Part shown: positions 35,647-46,345 of the stretch, piece by piece
How the letters are laid out: every line of letters begins with the position of its first letter
Position numbering within the stretch: position 1 is the stretch's first letter
Origin: Anaeramoeba flamelloides
Taxonomy: Eukaryota; Metamonada; Anaeramoebidae
Reading direction: 5' to 3'
Length of the DNA stretch: 64,000 nucleotides
Assembly (NCBI GenBank): GCA_027625915.1
Contig: JANTQA010000033.1
Coordinates: forward strand, 3,472,001-3,536,000
Position numbers and translations under genes: made by a program
Notes under the pieces: model-generated
Told to the model about the DNA's origin: nothing
The model's input: the letters and a program-made list of their open reading frames with translations, nothing else
The model's database searches: none

Positions 35647-35842
35647 CAGCCAGTTGTACTTTAAATACCCAAACTTTTAACAAAATTTGGGGCACAAAAA
35701 AACCTCAAATTATGGCACAAAATTCAGATTCTAGTAAAATAATTTGTGTAAAAAAAAATTCCAAAATTTTGTACCTTAATTTGAGATTTTTTTGTACCCC
35801 AAATTTTGTTGAAAGCTTGTGTCTTAAATTTGAAACTGACTG
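35647..35842. mobile_element. MITE family B, copy 3
   Basis: TA-flanked. The left end CAGCCAGTTGTACTTTAAAT is diverged; the right end AATTTGAAACTGACTG is good. It is inserted in the LINE relic, so it is younger than the LINE. Confidence 0.75.
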
Positions 35843-37204
35843 TAAATAATTCATCAAAACCGGGTATTTTTAATTTTTGAATTAGTTTAAATCTTTTTTA
35901 TATATCATTATTCTTATTGGATCAATTTTTTTCTGTTTTATAGATAAGCCAGGGAGAATGTGGGCTGCTAAATAAAAAATTTGTAATTTTTTTATAAGTA
36001 ATTCAAGTATCAATACCTTTAAAATATTATTTTGTCAAATCACATATTTCTAACCCATATGATAACTGACTATTTAAGAAAACTTTAAAAACCGAATTTT
36101 TAATCTATTTGAAATTTTTATTTGTTATTCTATATTGATTAATTTATTAAATTTGCTCTTAACTTAATCTAGGTTAAATTTTAAATTGTTCTTAGCATCA
36201 ATCAAATACCAAGATATAAAATTTCCTTTGGAATTAAAGGATTTTTTTTTTTTAGTTTTATCATTGTTAGTATGTATACCGAAATCCATATTATTTTAGA
36301 TCTTCTTTAGTAACTTGAAAATTGATTTATATTATGAATCCCTCTAATAATTAATATCAGATCACCAACAAACATTTGGACATGCAACCCCGGCGATTTG
36401 ATTTTTTTTCTAAGATAAAATGAGTAATAAACCCAAATAATAAAGGAGATAATGTATCTCTCTGATAAATATCAATAACTTCTTTTGAGTAATAAGTAAG
36501 TAGATATTTTTCAATAATTTAATTTTTTATAAATTTTTTAATTGAATAATATATAAGTTAATTATAAATAGAGCCAAAAAAAATTTAAAAATCAATTGTA
36601 TTGATTGAAATATTATCTTTTTTTTAATTTTTTTTAAAATTTTTGGATATTCAGAAAATAAATTTAAAATTGCAATTAGGGTATCTAATTATTTTTTAAA
36701 TCCAAATTGTTTTTTTTTCAAAATACATTAAAATTAACTTGGGTTCCTGTACCAAATAAACTAATTTAAGAAAAAATCTTCTAACAGTTTGATTAATTTG
36801 AATTTGGCAGTAATTAAGTGGTATCCCTTCGTCACACGATTTATGAATGAATAATAATTTCTTTTTTTTTAATAATTATTATAATCTTCTGAGATATATC
36901 ATCTTTCCAATTAAATATCATTTTTAAACCCTTTTAATAAAGTTTTCATAATTTATCTAAAATTCACTGCTTTGATTTTTTTTATTAATTTATATTGTTT
37001 AATTTTATCAATAAAAAAAAACATTTTTTTTGTGATCTTAAATCGGGATTTAATACAATTACTTTTTTTTGAGAAGGTTTTATTTTGACTTTTAATTATG
37101 AATGGAAAACCCATTTTTTTGGTGAAAATTTTGCTTAATAATTTACTCTTTATACCTATAAATATTCCAAGAATATGCTTTAATCCCAATTTTCATTTTG
37201 TTTC

Positions 37205-37440
37205 TCTAATTATAGTTTTTTCAGAAGATAAACTCTAATTCAAAATATTTAACCCATCAAAATCCGATTTTTGAAAAAAAAAAAAAACATATTTAATCAA
37301 TTATAGAAGAAAGACCAAATTAGAACCATTCACAAATTGAACTATTATCCAATTGTTTATCAAATACAATACTTACAAAACAAATAATAATTTTTTTTTA
37401 ATATTTGAAAAACAGAGGTGTGTCAAAAAAGTTTTGGAGA
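37205..37440 (-). mobile_element. inverted-repeat element K, copy 2
   Basis: The reverse complement (TCCAAAACTTTTTTGACACA onward) matches copies at 30060-30305 and 53855-54285. Confidence 0.55.
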
Positions 37441-38928
37441 GAGTAAAAGAAAAAAAAATGTAAATTTGTTTAAATTCTATTCAATAATTGATCAATCAAT
37501 GGTCATACCATCAACTTTTTTGTTTGAGTTCTTCTATTACGAAGATCTCAATTTTACTCTAATATCGGTTTGTTAAAAAAATGATTTGATTTATATAAAA
37601 GAAATAGGTTTTGCAATTCAAAAATCAAATGAAAACCAAAAAATAAGAAGATGTCAAAATCATTTTCATATTTTTGAAAAATTAAAAATTATTTTAAATT
37701 TAAATATAATTAAAATATGGTGAAACTTTTAACGGTTTTAACTGTGCGGAATATTTTGAATTTTCATTAATTTATGAACACTTTTTTTAATTCGAATATA
37801 CTATGACATAATAAATAAATAAATAATAATAATAAAAATAAAACTTGGAAATTGTAGGATAACCAAAACACCATTTAAAAAAATCTACATCACTTAAAAT
37901 AATAAATTGCAAAAAAAAAAAAAAAAAAAAAAACAGAATCTTATATCTCAAGACCAACTAATGTTTAAATATAATTCTTAATCCACTTTTAAACCATTCT
38001 AAATACATATAAAAACTTGATATTTCAAAAAAAAAGAACAATCAAATACTAAAAAAAAGGTGAATTATTATTTTTAGAAAGCACATATATGATTTTTTTA
38101 ATTACTTTTATTTTACTTAAAAAGTGTACAACAAGATTTTTGACTAATAGTTATCTGATTTTAATAGGCATCACATAATCTTAAGTTTCTCAATTTTTGA
38201 TTAGTATATACGATTTTTTTTTTTTTTTCAATTTAAAAAACAAAAAAAGAAAAGAAAAAGAAAAAAAAAAAACAAAAATTTGAAAAAATAAAACCAAAAT
38301 ACAATGAAATTCAAAAAATGATCTTGATCTCAAAATTTAAAAATAATTTAGTAATAAAAATTAGTGATCAAACCAAACAAAACAACTTCAATTAACATTA
38401 TAAAGTGAATCAAGATTTTTGAAAAAAGTAAGTGTAAATTGAATATAGTTTTCGATTACAATAACAGAATAAATTATTTTTTAAAGTCAATTGGAATTTT
38501 ATTTTAATTGGTTTGGGTTCCTGTTTTCAGGTTCTATTAACGTTCCCAATTAAAAGCGATGTTGAACTTTTTTTTTGCAAATGGTAATACCGAATTTGGA
38601 TATTATAAAATAATTTGTATAAAATAGAAAAAATCAATAATAATAAATTTTTAGCAATTTCTTGGGACATAATAATCTTAATTTCCAATAAATATTAAGT
38701 TAAACAAATTTTGAATAAAACTAAATGTCAAATTTTTATAGGCCTTAAAAACCATCGAAAAAACCTGACAATTATTTTAAAATAAAATATTTTCGAACCT
38801 TTTTCAATTCTTGGAAAATTACAAAAATTTATTTTTAAAGTTTTTTTTATTTTCAATAACAAGACTAAAAAATTTTATTTTTGAATAGATCAAAAAATTA
38901 ATCAGAGAGTTAAATAAATTCAAAAGAG
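37441..38928. other. AT-rich intergenic stretch
   Basis: No gene seen. A fragment near 38510-38580 (TTCCCAATTAAAA phrase) resembles the sequence just after the TTAA element at 3.3 kb. The rest is homopolymer-rich. Confidence 0.4.
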
Positions 38929-39969
38929 TTAATTTTTTTCTTCATTAATTTTGTTTTCCTCTTTTTCATTTTCAATATCCTCTTCTTCTTGTTCCTTTTC
39001 ATTTTCTTTTTCTTCTTCTTTTTCTTTTTCATTTTCATTTTCTTCTACTTCTTCTTTTTCTTTTTCGCTCTCACTTTCACTTTCTTCAGAATTTTCATCC
39101 GGAGGAACAAGTTTGCTGGAAATAATTTTTGACTTTTCTCTTTCTTCTTGTGTCCAAGGGGTACTATAAAGTTGAACAATTTGAAACTGTTTTATGGTTC
39201 CTAGAAAGTCCATAGATTTTCTGAAAGGATCTAAATAAAGTTGGCTGGCTGATCTGATCAAGTAATTGGTTTCCTTGAGGGAGTTATAGACAATCAAATT
39301 GTAATCGCTGGCCTTGTTTCCAATTTTTTCGATTCCAATAATGGTTAAGGAATGGGAGCTATATTGGAGGTATAACGGAGGCACATTCTCTGTTTTCTTT
39401 TTTGACTCGTAACAGTTTTGGAAATAATCCCAAACAAATTCGTATAAATGCAAAAGGATATTTTCGTGCTTCGTGCCATCAAAATCGTAGATTTGGTTTT
39501 TGATTCCAAGATAGTTAAAGAATGTCGAGCACTCTGTTGCACCGATCCATTTCCTCAAACCAACCAATTTGTTATTGTATATCTCCGTCCCCCCTTCAAC
39601 ATCAAATCCCTTCGACCAAGCTGCTTCGATCATCTTTTCGATGGTCGTCACAGAGGGGATTGTGTCTTTAACAACTGAAAAATTCGTCAACAGGTTTGAA
39701 ATTGCCATTTGGATGTTGCGAAAGCCACAGCTTTGTTCTAAACCTTGGTACTGGTGTTCAAGTGCATCACACAAATAATAGCTTCTTTCTTTTGTTTTCG
39801 TTTGATCCCCATGTAATGCCTCTAAGGCATTCCTAATAACAACAAATAGTTGATTATTGATCTTAACTGGCTTGTATTGGTTTGTAGAGTGTAATTTTTT
39901 ATGGGCTTCTAATTTTGTATGAAAAACATACCTTCCACACTCTTCACACTTTTTATATAATTCTGTCAT
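38929..39969 (-). CDS. ZUP1/UFSP-type (C78 family) cysteine peptidase with zinc finger
   Basis: A 346-residue intronless protein. An N-terminal C2H2 finger (C8, C11, H23, H27) is followed by a peptidase C78 domain (about 60-290). Diagnostic blocks are SCGFRNIQM with the catalytic Cys81; IPSVTTIEKMIEAAWSKGFD; KWIGATECSTFF; and PPLYLQYSSHSLTIIGIE with the catalytic His206. This order and spacing match human ZUP1 (ZUFSP), a Lys63-linkage-selective deubiquitinase linked to genome stability, more closely than the UFM1 proteases. The third triad residue, an Asp in the L-DP motif of characterised members, aligns with Asn229 (LIVYNS). The C-terminal 70 residues are almost all E/K/N. There is no sign of the multiple upstream ubiquitin-binding fingers of animal ZUP1. 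It may be active with an Asn or be impaired. It is divergent from a small ORF at 40277. Confidence 0.85.
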   Translation of the reverse strand: MTELYKKCEECGRYVFHTKLEAHKKLHSTNQYKPVKINNQLFVVIRNALEALHGDQTKTKERSYYLCDALEHQYQGLEQSCGFRNIQMAISNLLTNFSVVKDTIPSVTTIEKMIEAAWSKGFDVEGGTEIYNNKLVGLRKWIGATECSTFFNYLGIKNQIYDFDGTKHENILLHLYEFVWDYFQNCYESKKKTENVPPLYLQYSSHSLTIIGIEKIGNKASDYNLIVYNSLKETNYLIRSASQLYLDPFRKSMDFLGTIKQFQIVQLYSTPWTQEEREKSKIISSKLVPPDENSEESESESEKEKEEVEENENEKEKEEEKENEKEQEEEDIENEKEENKINEEKN

Positions 39970-40276
39970 TTTGGTTTTTTTGTTTTGGCTTAAATTTGCT
40001 TGAAAGTTTGGATTGAAATATTATTAAATAAAAATGATTTTTTGGTTGGATCTATATTTTTTAAATTAATGGGGTGTTCATTTTCTTTTCAAAAAAGGGA
40101 CACACAACAAGAAACTTTCAAAATATTTCTTTTTCCAAATATTTCTTTGTCAAAAGTGATTTCGATTCAGATTTAAAAGAAATATTTTTTCTTTTGCGAT
40201 AATTTTTTTGTCAAAATGAGAAAAAATTTTTCACTTTGTCAGAAGTTAGACATAATAATAACGAAAAGTAATTTCT

Positions 40277-40456
40277 ATGACCAAAAAAATATTTCAAATA
40301 AATGTTTCTTTTGAAGGAGGATCTAAAATTTTGTGCTCTTTAGATCTTGTAATCAAAGGCACTACACGAAAAAGATTATTCAAGTGGGTCGTTCCACCAC
40401 AACACACTTCACGGTTCGAGGATTTTATTCTGTTTTTAAAATTCTATTGGAGCTAA
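40277..40456 (+). CDS. small uncharacterised ORF, divergent from the ZUP1-like gene
   Basis: A 59-codon ATG frame whose composition stands out from the surrounding sequence: GTT/GTC/TCC/CAC codons occur, giving a peptide with VSFEGGSKILCSLDLV and KRLFKWVVPPQHTSRFEDF. It begins 307 bp from the start of the peptidase gene on the other strand, which would suit a shared upstream region. It may be a complete small protein or the first exon of a longer gene. I recognise no family. Dispersed repeat I begins about 25 bp after its stop. Confidence 0.4.
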   Translation: MTKKIFQINVSFEGGSKILCSLDLVIKGTTRKRLFKWVVPPQHTSRFEDFILFLKFYWS

Positions 40457-40479
40457 TCATAAAATAATTGTAAACATTT

Positions 40480-40810
40480 TGAAAAAATTTATCTATATTT
40501 TGTTGATTTCAATATATTAACTATGGAAATTTTGTCAAAAAAATAAATATTTTTTATTAATTTGAAAAGTTTGTCTGCATATCAAAAATTTCTAATTTTT
40601 AATGATTAAAACACATCGTACTATATTGTATTTTTTCTTTCAGTTCCTTTTCTCCTTAAAATTGTCCAAAAAATTATTGAATAAATAATTTATTCATAAT
40701 AAAAGATATTTTAACATCATAGAAAAAAATTTTTTTATCTAATTGATTACTATTCAATAGCAATTTATATTTTTGATTATAAATAATTTTGAAAAGTAAA
40801 AGTAGATAAA
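40480..40810 (-). repeat. dispersed repeat I, copy 2
   Basis: Reverse complement of the sequence at 26395-26640, with shared phrases such as TTGAAAAGTTTGTCTGCATA on the plus strand here. Confidence 0.5.
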
Positions 40811-42104
40811 TTAATTTTAAAAAAAAAATAATTAATAAATTGTTTCATTGTAAATTTATTCAACACCTAATTTTCTAAATTTAAATTTTCCGTAATCAAC
40901 TTGAGTTAGATTAATATAATTTTTTTTATTTAATTTATGTTATTTTTCATTTTTTGACTTTTTTTAAATCTCGATATGGAATAAAATAATATTATTGAAG
41001 AAGATACCATCGATCAAATATTATTTTTAAAGATCTGGATTAATTTAGATTAATAAATTCAATATTCACAAATATTCATTTGATATTTTAACTAATCAAC
41101 AAAATTCAATATTTATTTAAATATAAATAACTTGGTTATAGAGTTTTAATATTCATTATGAAAAATTAATTGATTTCTATTTTTTTAAATTTAGAGTTGA
41201 TGATTTTTTCTACAAAAAGGTTTTTTTGAGATTTGTTTCAAACAAATCATTTCTCGGTTAAAGACACTCAGGTACTGGTAGTAAATTACCCCTGATTAAA
41301 TGATTTGGAGGTGTATTAAACGAAAAAAATATTTTTGAAATTTAAAACTGAAATGAATTTTTGCTTTTTTCTTTTTTTCCTTTTTCCTATTTTTTTTCAA
41401 ATTTGTAGTTCAATTAGATATTTTTTTAAAAAAGCAAGATCTATATTCACTTTATAAAAAAAATTATTTGAATGTTCCAAAAATGGTCAAAATGATTGTA
41501 GATAAATCATATCGATTACTATTAGAATTTTCTTCAATCTTTGATTCTGATATTTGAGAAATAAATGTGAAAATTTTTACTTCATTGTCATTTCCTTTTT
41601 CAAATATATACCACAAATATCAACCAACTTCATTTGGGGACTTGGTTTCTAAAAGAAGAGTATGGAAATTGAAGTGAAAATTGTTTCCTATTTATTTTCT
41701 AAATACTAGTAGGCGAGTAAAATAAAAATTGTCTTTTTCTCAATAGTTTAAATATATGAATTCTAGTTTTTCGATTTTTTTGAAAATTTTATGATTAATT
41801 AGTTTTATTTCAGATATATCGGAAATATTCTTTGATTTTTATTCGACTACTTATTTCTTATTTATTCTTCAAACATCAATAATAAAAAATAATTGATATT
41901 TGAAAAAAAAATTCAGGAAAATTTGACAATAATAAAGTTTAAAACCAATCAGATTATTTAACAATATTTTTTTCTTTTTTTTTATAATTCTTTAGTATTA
42001 CTCGTTTTAGAATTATTATTCTTATTATACTTTTATATTCGTATTTCAAAACAAATGAATGAATTTACTTTTTTCTCTTGATACAGTATTTATTGAAATT
42101 TTTT
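40811..42104. other. AT-rich stretch containing MITE H copy 1
   Basis: Apart from the MITE at 41549-41707 I see no gene or bounded repeat. Confidence 0.4.
41549..41707 (+). mobile_element. short MITE, family H copy 1
   Basis: About 160 bp with imperfect inverted ends (GATATTTGAGAAATAAATG against the reverse complement of CTATTTATTTTCTAAATACT). A reverse copy lies at 43779-43940. Confidence 0.5.
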
Positions 42105-42106
42105 TA

Positions 42107-42305
42107 CAGTCAGTTCCACTTTTAAGACACAAACTTTCAACGAAATTTAAGACACAAGAAAAATCTCAAACTAAGGCACAACATTCAGATTTTAACAAAA
42201 TAATTTGTGTAAAAAAAAAAAATTCCAAATTTTGTGCCTTAATTTTAGATTTTTTTGTGTTTACAATTTCGTTGAAAGTTTGTGTCTTAAATTTGAAACT
42301 TACTG
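42107..42305. mobile_element. MITE family B, copy 4
   Basis: TA-flanked, CAGTCAGTTCCACTTTTAAG to AATTTGAAACTTACTG. The overlapping 93-codon frame is the element read through. Confidence 0.85.
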
Positions 42306-42939
42306 TATGTATTAATCAGTTATTTTTGGATTGTATTTAAGATTATAAAACTCAGTGTAATAATACACAATAATAAAATTTCTTTATAAGTACATTTTCT
42401 CTCATTTAGTTAATACCATTCCGAAATGATCAGAAATTTTGGATTCATCTAAGATACCAATTCCTTTCACTCAACATGTGTTGAATACTATTCCCAAAAA
42501 TTTAAATATTTTGAATTTTGATATTTTCAAACCACAAAAAAAAATATTATGTATTAAAATTCCAAATATACATTTAGTTTGAGTATATTGGCATCCGGTT
42601 TTCTTATAATTTTTTCATAGAGTGTTTTTTTCGTGGTTAAAAAATTTTTGGGTATTTACAATTTTAATTTTTTTTCTGGAATATTTGATAGATTCAAAAA
42701 ATCAAAAAAAAAAAATTAAATTTTTGAAAAAAATTTTGTATAAATGAATAATTATTATTTTTATATCCGATCTCAAATAAAAATAGAATAACATAACGAC
42801 TTTATCTATGAATTATTTTAAATTTTTCTTAGAATTTAAATCTGGATTAAAGATAAATAACTAAATAAATTTATTAACACCTTAATAGCATTTTGAATTT
42901 TTTATTTTTAAAATGTGTCCAAATATATGGAATATAGTA

Positions 42940-43466
42940 TATATATATACCTTATCATCTCAGATTGACCTTAATTTCATCATTTTTAACAGTTGAAAGA
43001 ATAATAATACCACATTTTACATTCAATTTGGAAAGAATTTTGATTTTACAAACTATTTTATTTTTTGTCTCTTTTGTTTTGTTTCCATTTCCTTTTTTGT
43101 AGTTAACATAATCTATTTCCTTATATCTGAAATTTTTTTCAATGGTTGATTGAAGGTTAGTATTTTTTTTAGGTTGAAAAAACCATATACAATTGGACAA
43201 TGATATCTTATCATTTGATCGATCGTCAATTCTTGGTGTAATTACAACAAATTAACGAATATATTTTTTGTTCAGCTCGTTTCATTATTTTGGACACAGT
43301 TTTTTTATTTTTTAGTTAAATATTTTTTTTCTTTTATTTGGATATAAAAAATATTAACTTAAAAATATTAATACTGGGTTACTTAAATGTGGTTTTCTAT
43401 TACATTAGGAAAAATCTAATAAATTGAGTTTTTTGATTTTGGGTGTGTTCAAATTTTTGGAATGGG
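42940..43466 (-). mobile_element. Tc1/mariner-like element A, copy 3
   Basis: Reverse complement of the A family: the + strand here ends GTTCAAATTTTTGGAAT and contains TTTTTTGTTCAGCTCGTTTC. The 81-codon minus-strand frame at 42955-43200 aligns with the non-coding interior of copies 1 and 2, so it is part of the repeat. The 42940 end is eroded. Confidence 0.6.
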
Positions 43467-43490
43467 GTTTATATATATATATATATATAA

Positions 43491-43757
43491 ATACTGTTTC
43501 AGTCAAAGGGGCCTGACCTTTTTTTCAAATTTTAATTCTTTTATATAATTGACATTTGAAGAACAAATAAAAAATAAGCAGAATAATACACATCAAAGAA
43601 TTGTTGATATATGTTTATTTATGAGAGGGATTATATAAAAAATATATATCCTTGCAAGAATTGTTGATATATGTCTTAAAGAAAACTAATTAATCGATAG
43701 ATTTGCTTAAAAATTGAAAAAATCAAATTTTTAGGGCCCTCTTGAGAAAAAAAACAA
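43491..43757. mobile_element. GGGGCC-ended element L, copy 2
   Basis: The left end contains TTTCAGTCAAAGGGGCCTGA and the right end AGGGCCCTCTTGAGAAAAA. It is about 265 bp and lies beside element A copy 3 across a short TA tract. Confidence 0.45.
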
Positions 43758-43778
43758 TGTTCGAAATAAACTTCTATT

Positions 43779-43940
43779 GGTATGTGAATAATAAATAGGA
43801 AACAATTTTTAACTTCATTTTCCATACTTTTCTTTTAGAAACAAAGTCCTCAAATAAAGTTTTTTGGTATTTGTAGTCTCTATTTGAAAAAGGAAATGAA
43901 AATGAAGTGAAAAATTTTCACCTTTATTTAGCAAATATCA
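43779..43940 (-). mobile_element. short MITE, family H copy 2
   Basis: Inverted copy of 41549-41707, sharing GGAAATGAAAATGAAGTGAA and TTTAGAAACAAAGTCCTCAA. Confidence 0.5.
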
Positions 43941-44521
43941 GGATCAAAGATTTACTTTGTCGAGCGACATGTAAAATTCGTTTGTCTGATATATATATAT
44001 ATATAAGACACAAAAAAATTAGGTAAATTGATCTAACTGGAATTGGTAAAAAAGTTAAATTTTGACCACTTTTCTTCACTAACTAATAATTTTTAAAATA
44101 AAAATAATTCTTTTTTGCAGTGTTTAAAGAGTTTCTAATTTTCAAGAGTTTTAAACGTACCCCTACTTTGTATTGTCCTGGTATTTTCAAATAAGCAAAT
44201 ACAATTATTTTCATGGTTTTAAATACAAAACCCCCAACTAAAATGGGAAATAGTGAATAACCATTTTTTTTCAATACTTTTAAGGCATTTAAGTCCTAGC
44301 TATGATAGAATTGTTTTTTTTTTTTTCATTGTTTTATTGTTTGCATTTTTTCACATCCCAGAAACAAAAAATTATGATTTTAAAAGAATTCGAGGACTTT
44401 TTCAAAAAACAAAAAACGAAAACAACAAATGAAACGAAAAAACATGCAAAAAAATCGAAAACCGATGATTTTATAAGTCGTATGTGATTATAAAACGAAA
44501 AATTGTAATACCTGTGATATG

Positions 44522-44567
<46 letters not shown>

Positions 44568-44891
44568 CACAATAAATATTAAAAATTTAATTGTGATCCA
44601 AATCTAGAATTGAATATTTTTTTGACTTTGTGTTTTTTTTATTTTTATTTTTTTATTACAAAAATAATCATCAATAATTATAATTCATAACCAAGATAAA
44701 AAGAACTATTTAATGTTTGAACATTTCAGGATCATCCAAATCCCTTAATATGAAAAAGCAAAAGCAAAAGCAAAAGTAAATGAAAAATAATTATTCGAAA
44801 AGAAATCAAAAGGAATCGGCTGATTAAAAATAAATAATATCACCACTTTTAATATCCGCTAATACACAATAGTGATTTTTATAATAGTAAT
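43941..44891. other. gene-poor stretch with candidate exons and a (TA)n tract
   Basis: Two possible plus-strand exons follow acceptor-like sequences: TTCTTTTTTGCAG near 44122 and TTTTTTCACATCCCAG near 44361. The second contains an ATG frame at 44374-44487 with coding-like codons (MILKEFEDFFKKQK onward). A minus-strand frame at 44083-44274 is equally open. I cannot choose between them. A TA tract lies at about 44526-44563. Confidence 0.25.
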
Positions 44892-46121
44892 TTAATTCAT
44901 CTCTAAACAATTTTGGCAAGTTATTTTCAAATTCTCAAAGTTTTTATGGTAAGTTGAAACTTGTTCAAAACAATTTGATTGTTTGCATTGAAGGTAATTC
45001 AATTTTGGGTGATTTACTAACCCCCTGAATGACTTTTTTAAAAACCTTCTATATACTGTTCTTTTGGCTTTCTGCATTTCAAGGTCTTTCCTGATTGTTT
45101 TAACAGGCAACAGTCGCAAGTGTTCGCATAGGGGGTTACATTTGTGGTTTACAATAAAGTCTTTGTATTGGTCAATTAGGTTTGAATAAAACGTCTCCTC
45201 GCAGGAGTAATATTGAAGATTGATAACGTTGATCGAATCAAACTCGGTAATTAATGAATAGGCTGTGCCACAATTGAATTGGTAGGTGAAATGGGCAAAG
45301 CAAGAAATGATTTGGTGTTGGGAACAGTTTGGATCTAAATTTGAGAGTTGCCTGATGCTGTCGGATTGGAAATTTGGGAATTGCTTTCTGATAAAATAAT
45401 ATTTTGCCTGTTCCTGATCGGGCAATAACAGCTGCGGTGCATTGACCTGAAAGCATATTTTTTTGCTTACGATCTTACGAAACACTCTCAGCAATTGCGA
45501 CACAATCACTTCTTTAAATAAAAACAATTTTATTTGTTTTTTTTTGATATCGTGGTCTTCTGTTGAGTCGTTCAGCCGTGGGTATGATTTACCAAGCACA
45601 AAATATTCTTTGTCGTTCGGTGGAAGAATATTTATTCTTGATGTGATTTCCTTATTGTTATTGGAAACAAAAGTTGATTCAATTTCAAACCCAACAGACG
45701 ATTTAAGAGTTGGGATTTCATTTTGCCTTATAGAACCAATGTAGGTATAATTTGGTTTTTGTGTTTGCAAATTGCTTTCGTCAAGACTGTATATTTTTGC
45801 GAGTAGGTTTTTTTCCCAGACCTTTGATCCGTTTTCGTCTGTGCTTTTCTTTTGGACACTTTTGTTTTGTATTTCATTCCCTTCATTTTGAATCTCATAG
45901 GATTCGTAGTCTTCGTCGTAATCGGATCGTGAGTCTTCGTCTTCATCGTCGTCATCATAATCATCATAATCATCATAATCATAGCTATCTAAGTAGCTAT
46001 CAAAGTAGTTGTTTTTTTGAGTATTTGAATCATAATAGTCGTAGTTGTCTTCTTCTGGTTCAGTGTCAGAAGAGTCTGATGAAATTACCATTCGCCATGT
46101 CATGGTAGTAAGAAAAACCAA
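44892..46121 (-). CDS. degenerate alpha-kinase-fold protein with acidic N-terminus
   Basis: 409 residues, intronless. Residues 15-75 are a D/Y/E-rich acidic tract (YDYDDYDDYDDDDEDED). Residues about 170-340 match the alpha-kinase fold: FVLGKSY (lysine strand), a QLL..F helix, KYYFIRKQFPNF, CFAHFTYQFN (277-280 = HFTY), and HKCNPLCEHLRL (326-337), the family's zinc-binding H-C-x3-C segment. Alpha-kinases include myosin heavy chain kinases and eEF2 kinase. The motif that normally follows HFTY (D-L-Q-G, then T-D-P-Q) is replaced by SLITEFDSI and a short unrelated stretch, so the usual catalytic residues are missing. A C-terminal CX4C...CX2C set (about 379-405) could bind a second metal. Likely a pseudokinase or scaffold; a divergent active enzyme cannot be excluded. 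The start could also be Met7 or Met11. Confidence 0.7.
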   Translation of the reverse strand: MVFLTTMTWRMVISSDSSDTEPEEDNYDYYDSNTQKNNYFDSYLDSYDYDDYDDYDDDDEDEDSRSDYDEDYESYEIQNEGNEIQNKSVQKKSTDENGSKVWEKNLLAKIYSLDESNLQTQKPNYTYIGSIRQNEIPTLKSSVGFEIESTFVSNNNKEITSRINILPPNDKEYFVLGKSYPRLNDSTEDHDIKKKQIKLFLFKEVIVSQLLRVFRKIVSKKICFQVNAPQLLLPDQEQAKYYFIRKQFPNFQSDSIRQLSNLDPNCSQHQIISCFAHFTYQFNCGTAYSLITEFDSINVINLQYYSCEETFYSNLIDQYKDFIVNHKCNPLCEHLRLLPVKTIRKDLEMQKAKRTVYRRFLKKSFRGLVNHPKLNYLQCKQSNCFEQVSTYHKNFENLKITCQNCLEMN

Positions 46122-46345
46122 TAAATAAAAAAATGAAAATTCTTTTTCCAGTATTTATGTTTAAAAGTATTCATGTTAATTAAAGAGAATTAAGTCCAGC
46201 ATATGAGAGATTAGGAGGTTTCCTTGCTTGACAATTATTCTATTTTGCTCATTTGGTTTACCAATTTCTTCATTCTTTTCAAAACATTTTCCAAAATTTG
46301 AAAATCAATTTATGAATAATTCCCTCAAAGGAATAAATAAATTTA

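Larger units (their letters stand above)
34610..37195 (-). mobile_element. decayed LINE (non-LTR retrotransposon) with inner insertions
   Basis: On the minus strand, reverse-transcriptase blocks appear in the right order but in different frames: FIHKSCDEGIPLNY (about 36850-36810), QFGFKK with TLIAILNLFSEY (36720-36650), RDTLSPLLFGFI (36470-36425), FVGDLILIIRG (36385-36345, where an active enzyme has the A/V-DD motif), and YGLEICDLTK (36065-36030). A typical LINE C-terminal His/Cys segment follows at 34690-34626 (FLWNCPDYENNR). Stops and frame changes throughout show it is long dead. A family B MITE (35647-35842) and repeat Q (34840-35230) sit inside it. No endonuclease domain was identified. 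Element K copy 2 borders its 5' side. Confidence 0.65.

Noticed and set aside
40320-40430. Less AT-rich patch considered as a small nuclear RNA
   Set aside because: No match to U1, U2, U4, U5 or U6 hallmarks; the 59-codon frame explains the composition better.
42059-42340. 93-codon plus-strand frame, and similar ones at 48.3 and 54.1 kb
   Set aside because: They are family B MITEs read through; the same element copies in other places have stops in that frame.
42955-43200. 81-codon frame on the minus strand with plausible composition
   Set aside because: It aligns with the interior of the A-family element at 15.5 and 62.6 kb, where the frame is not kept.
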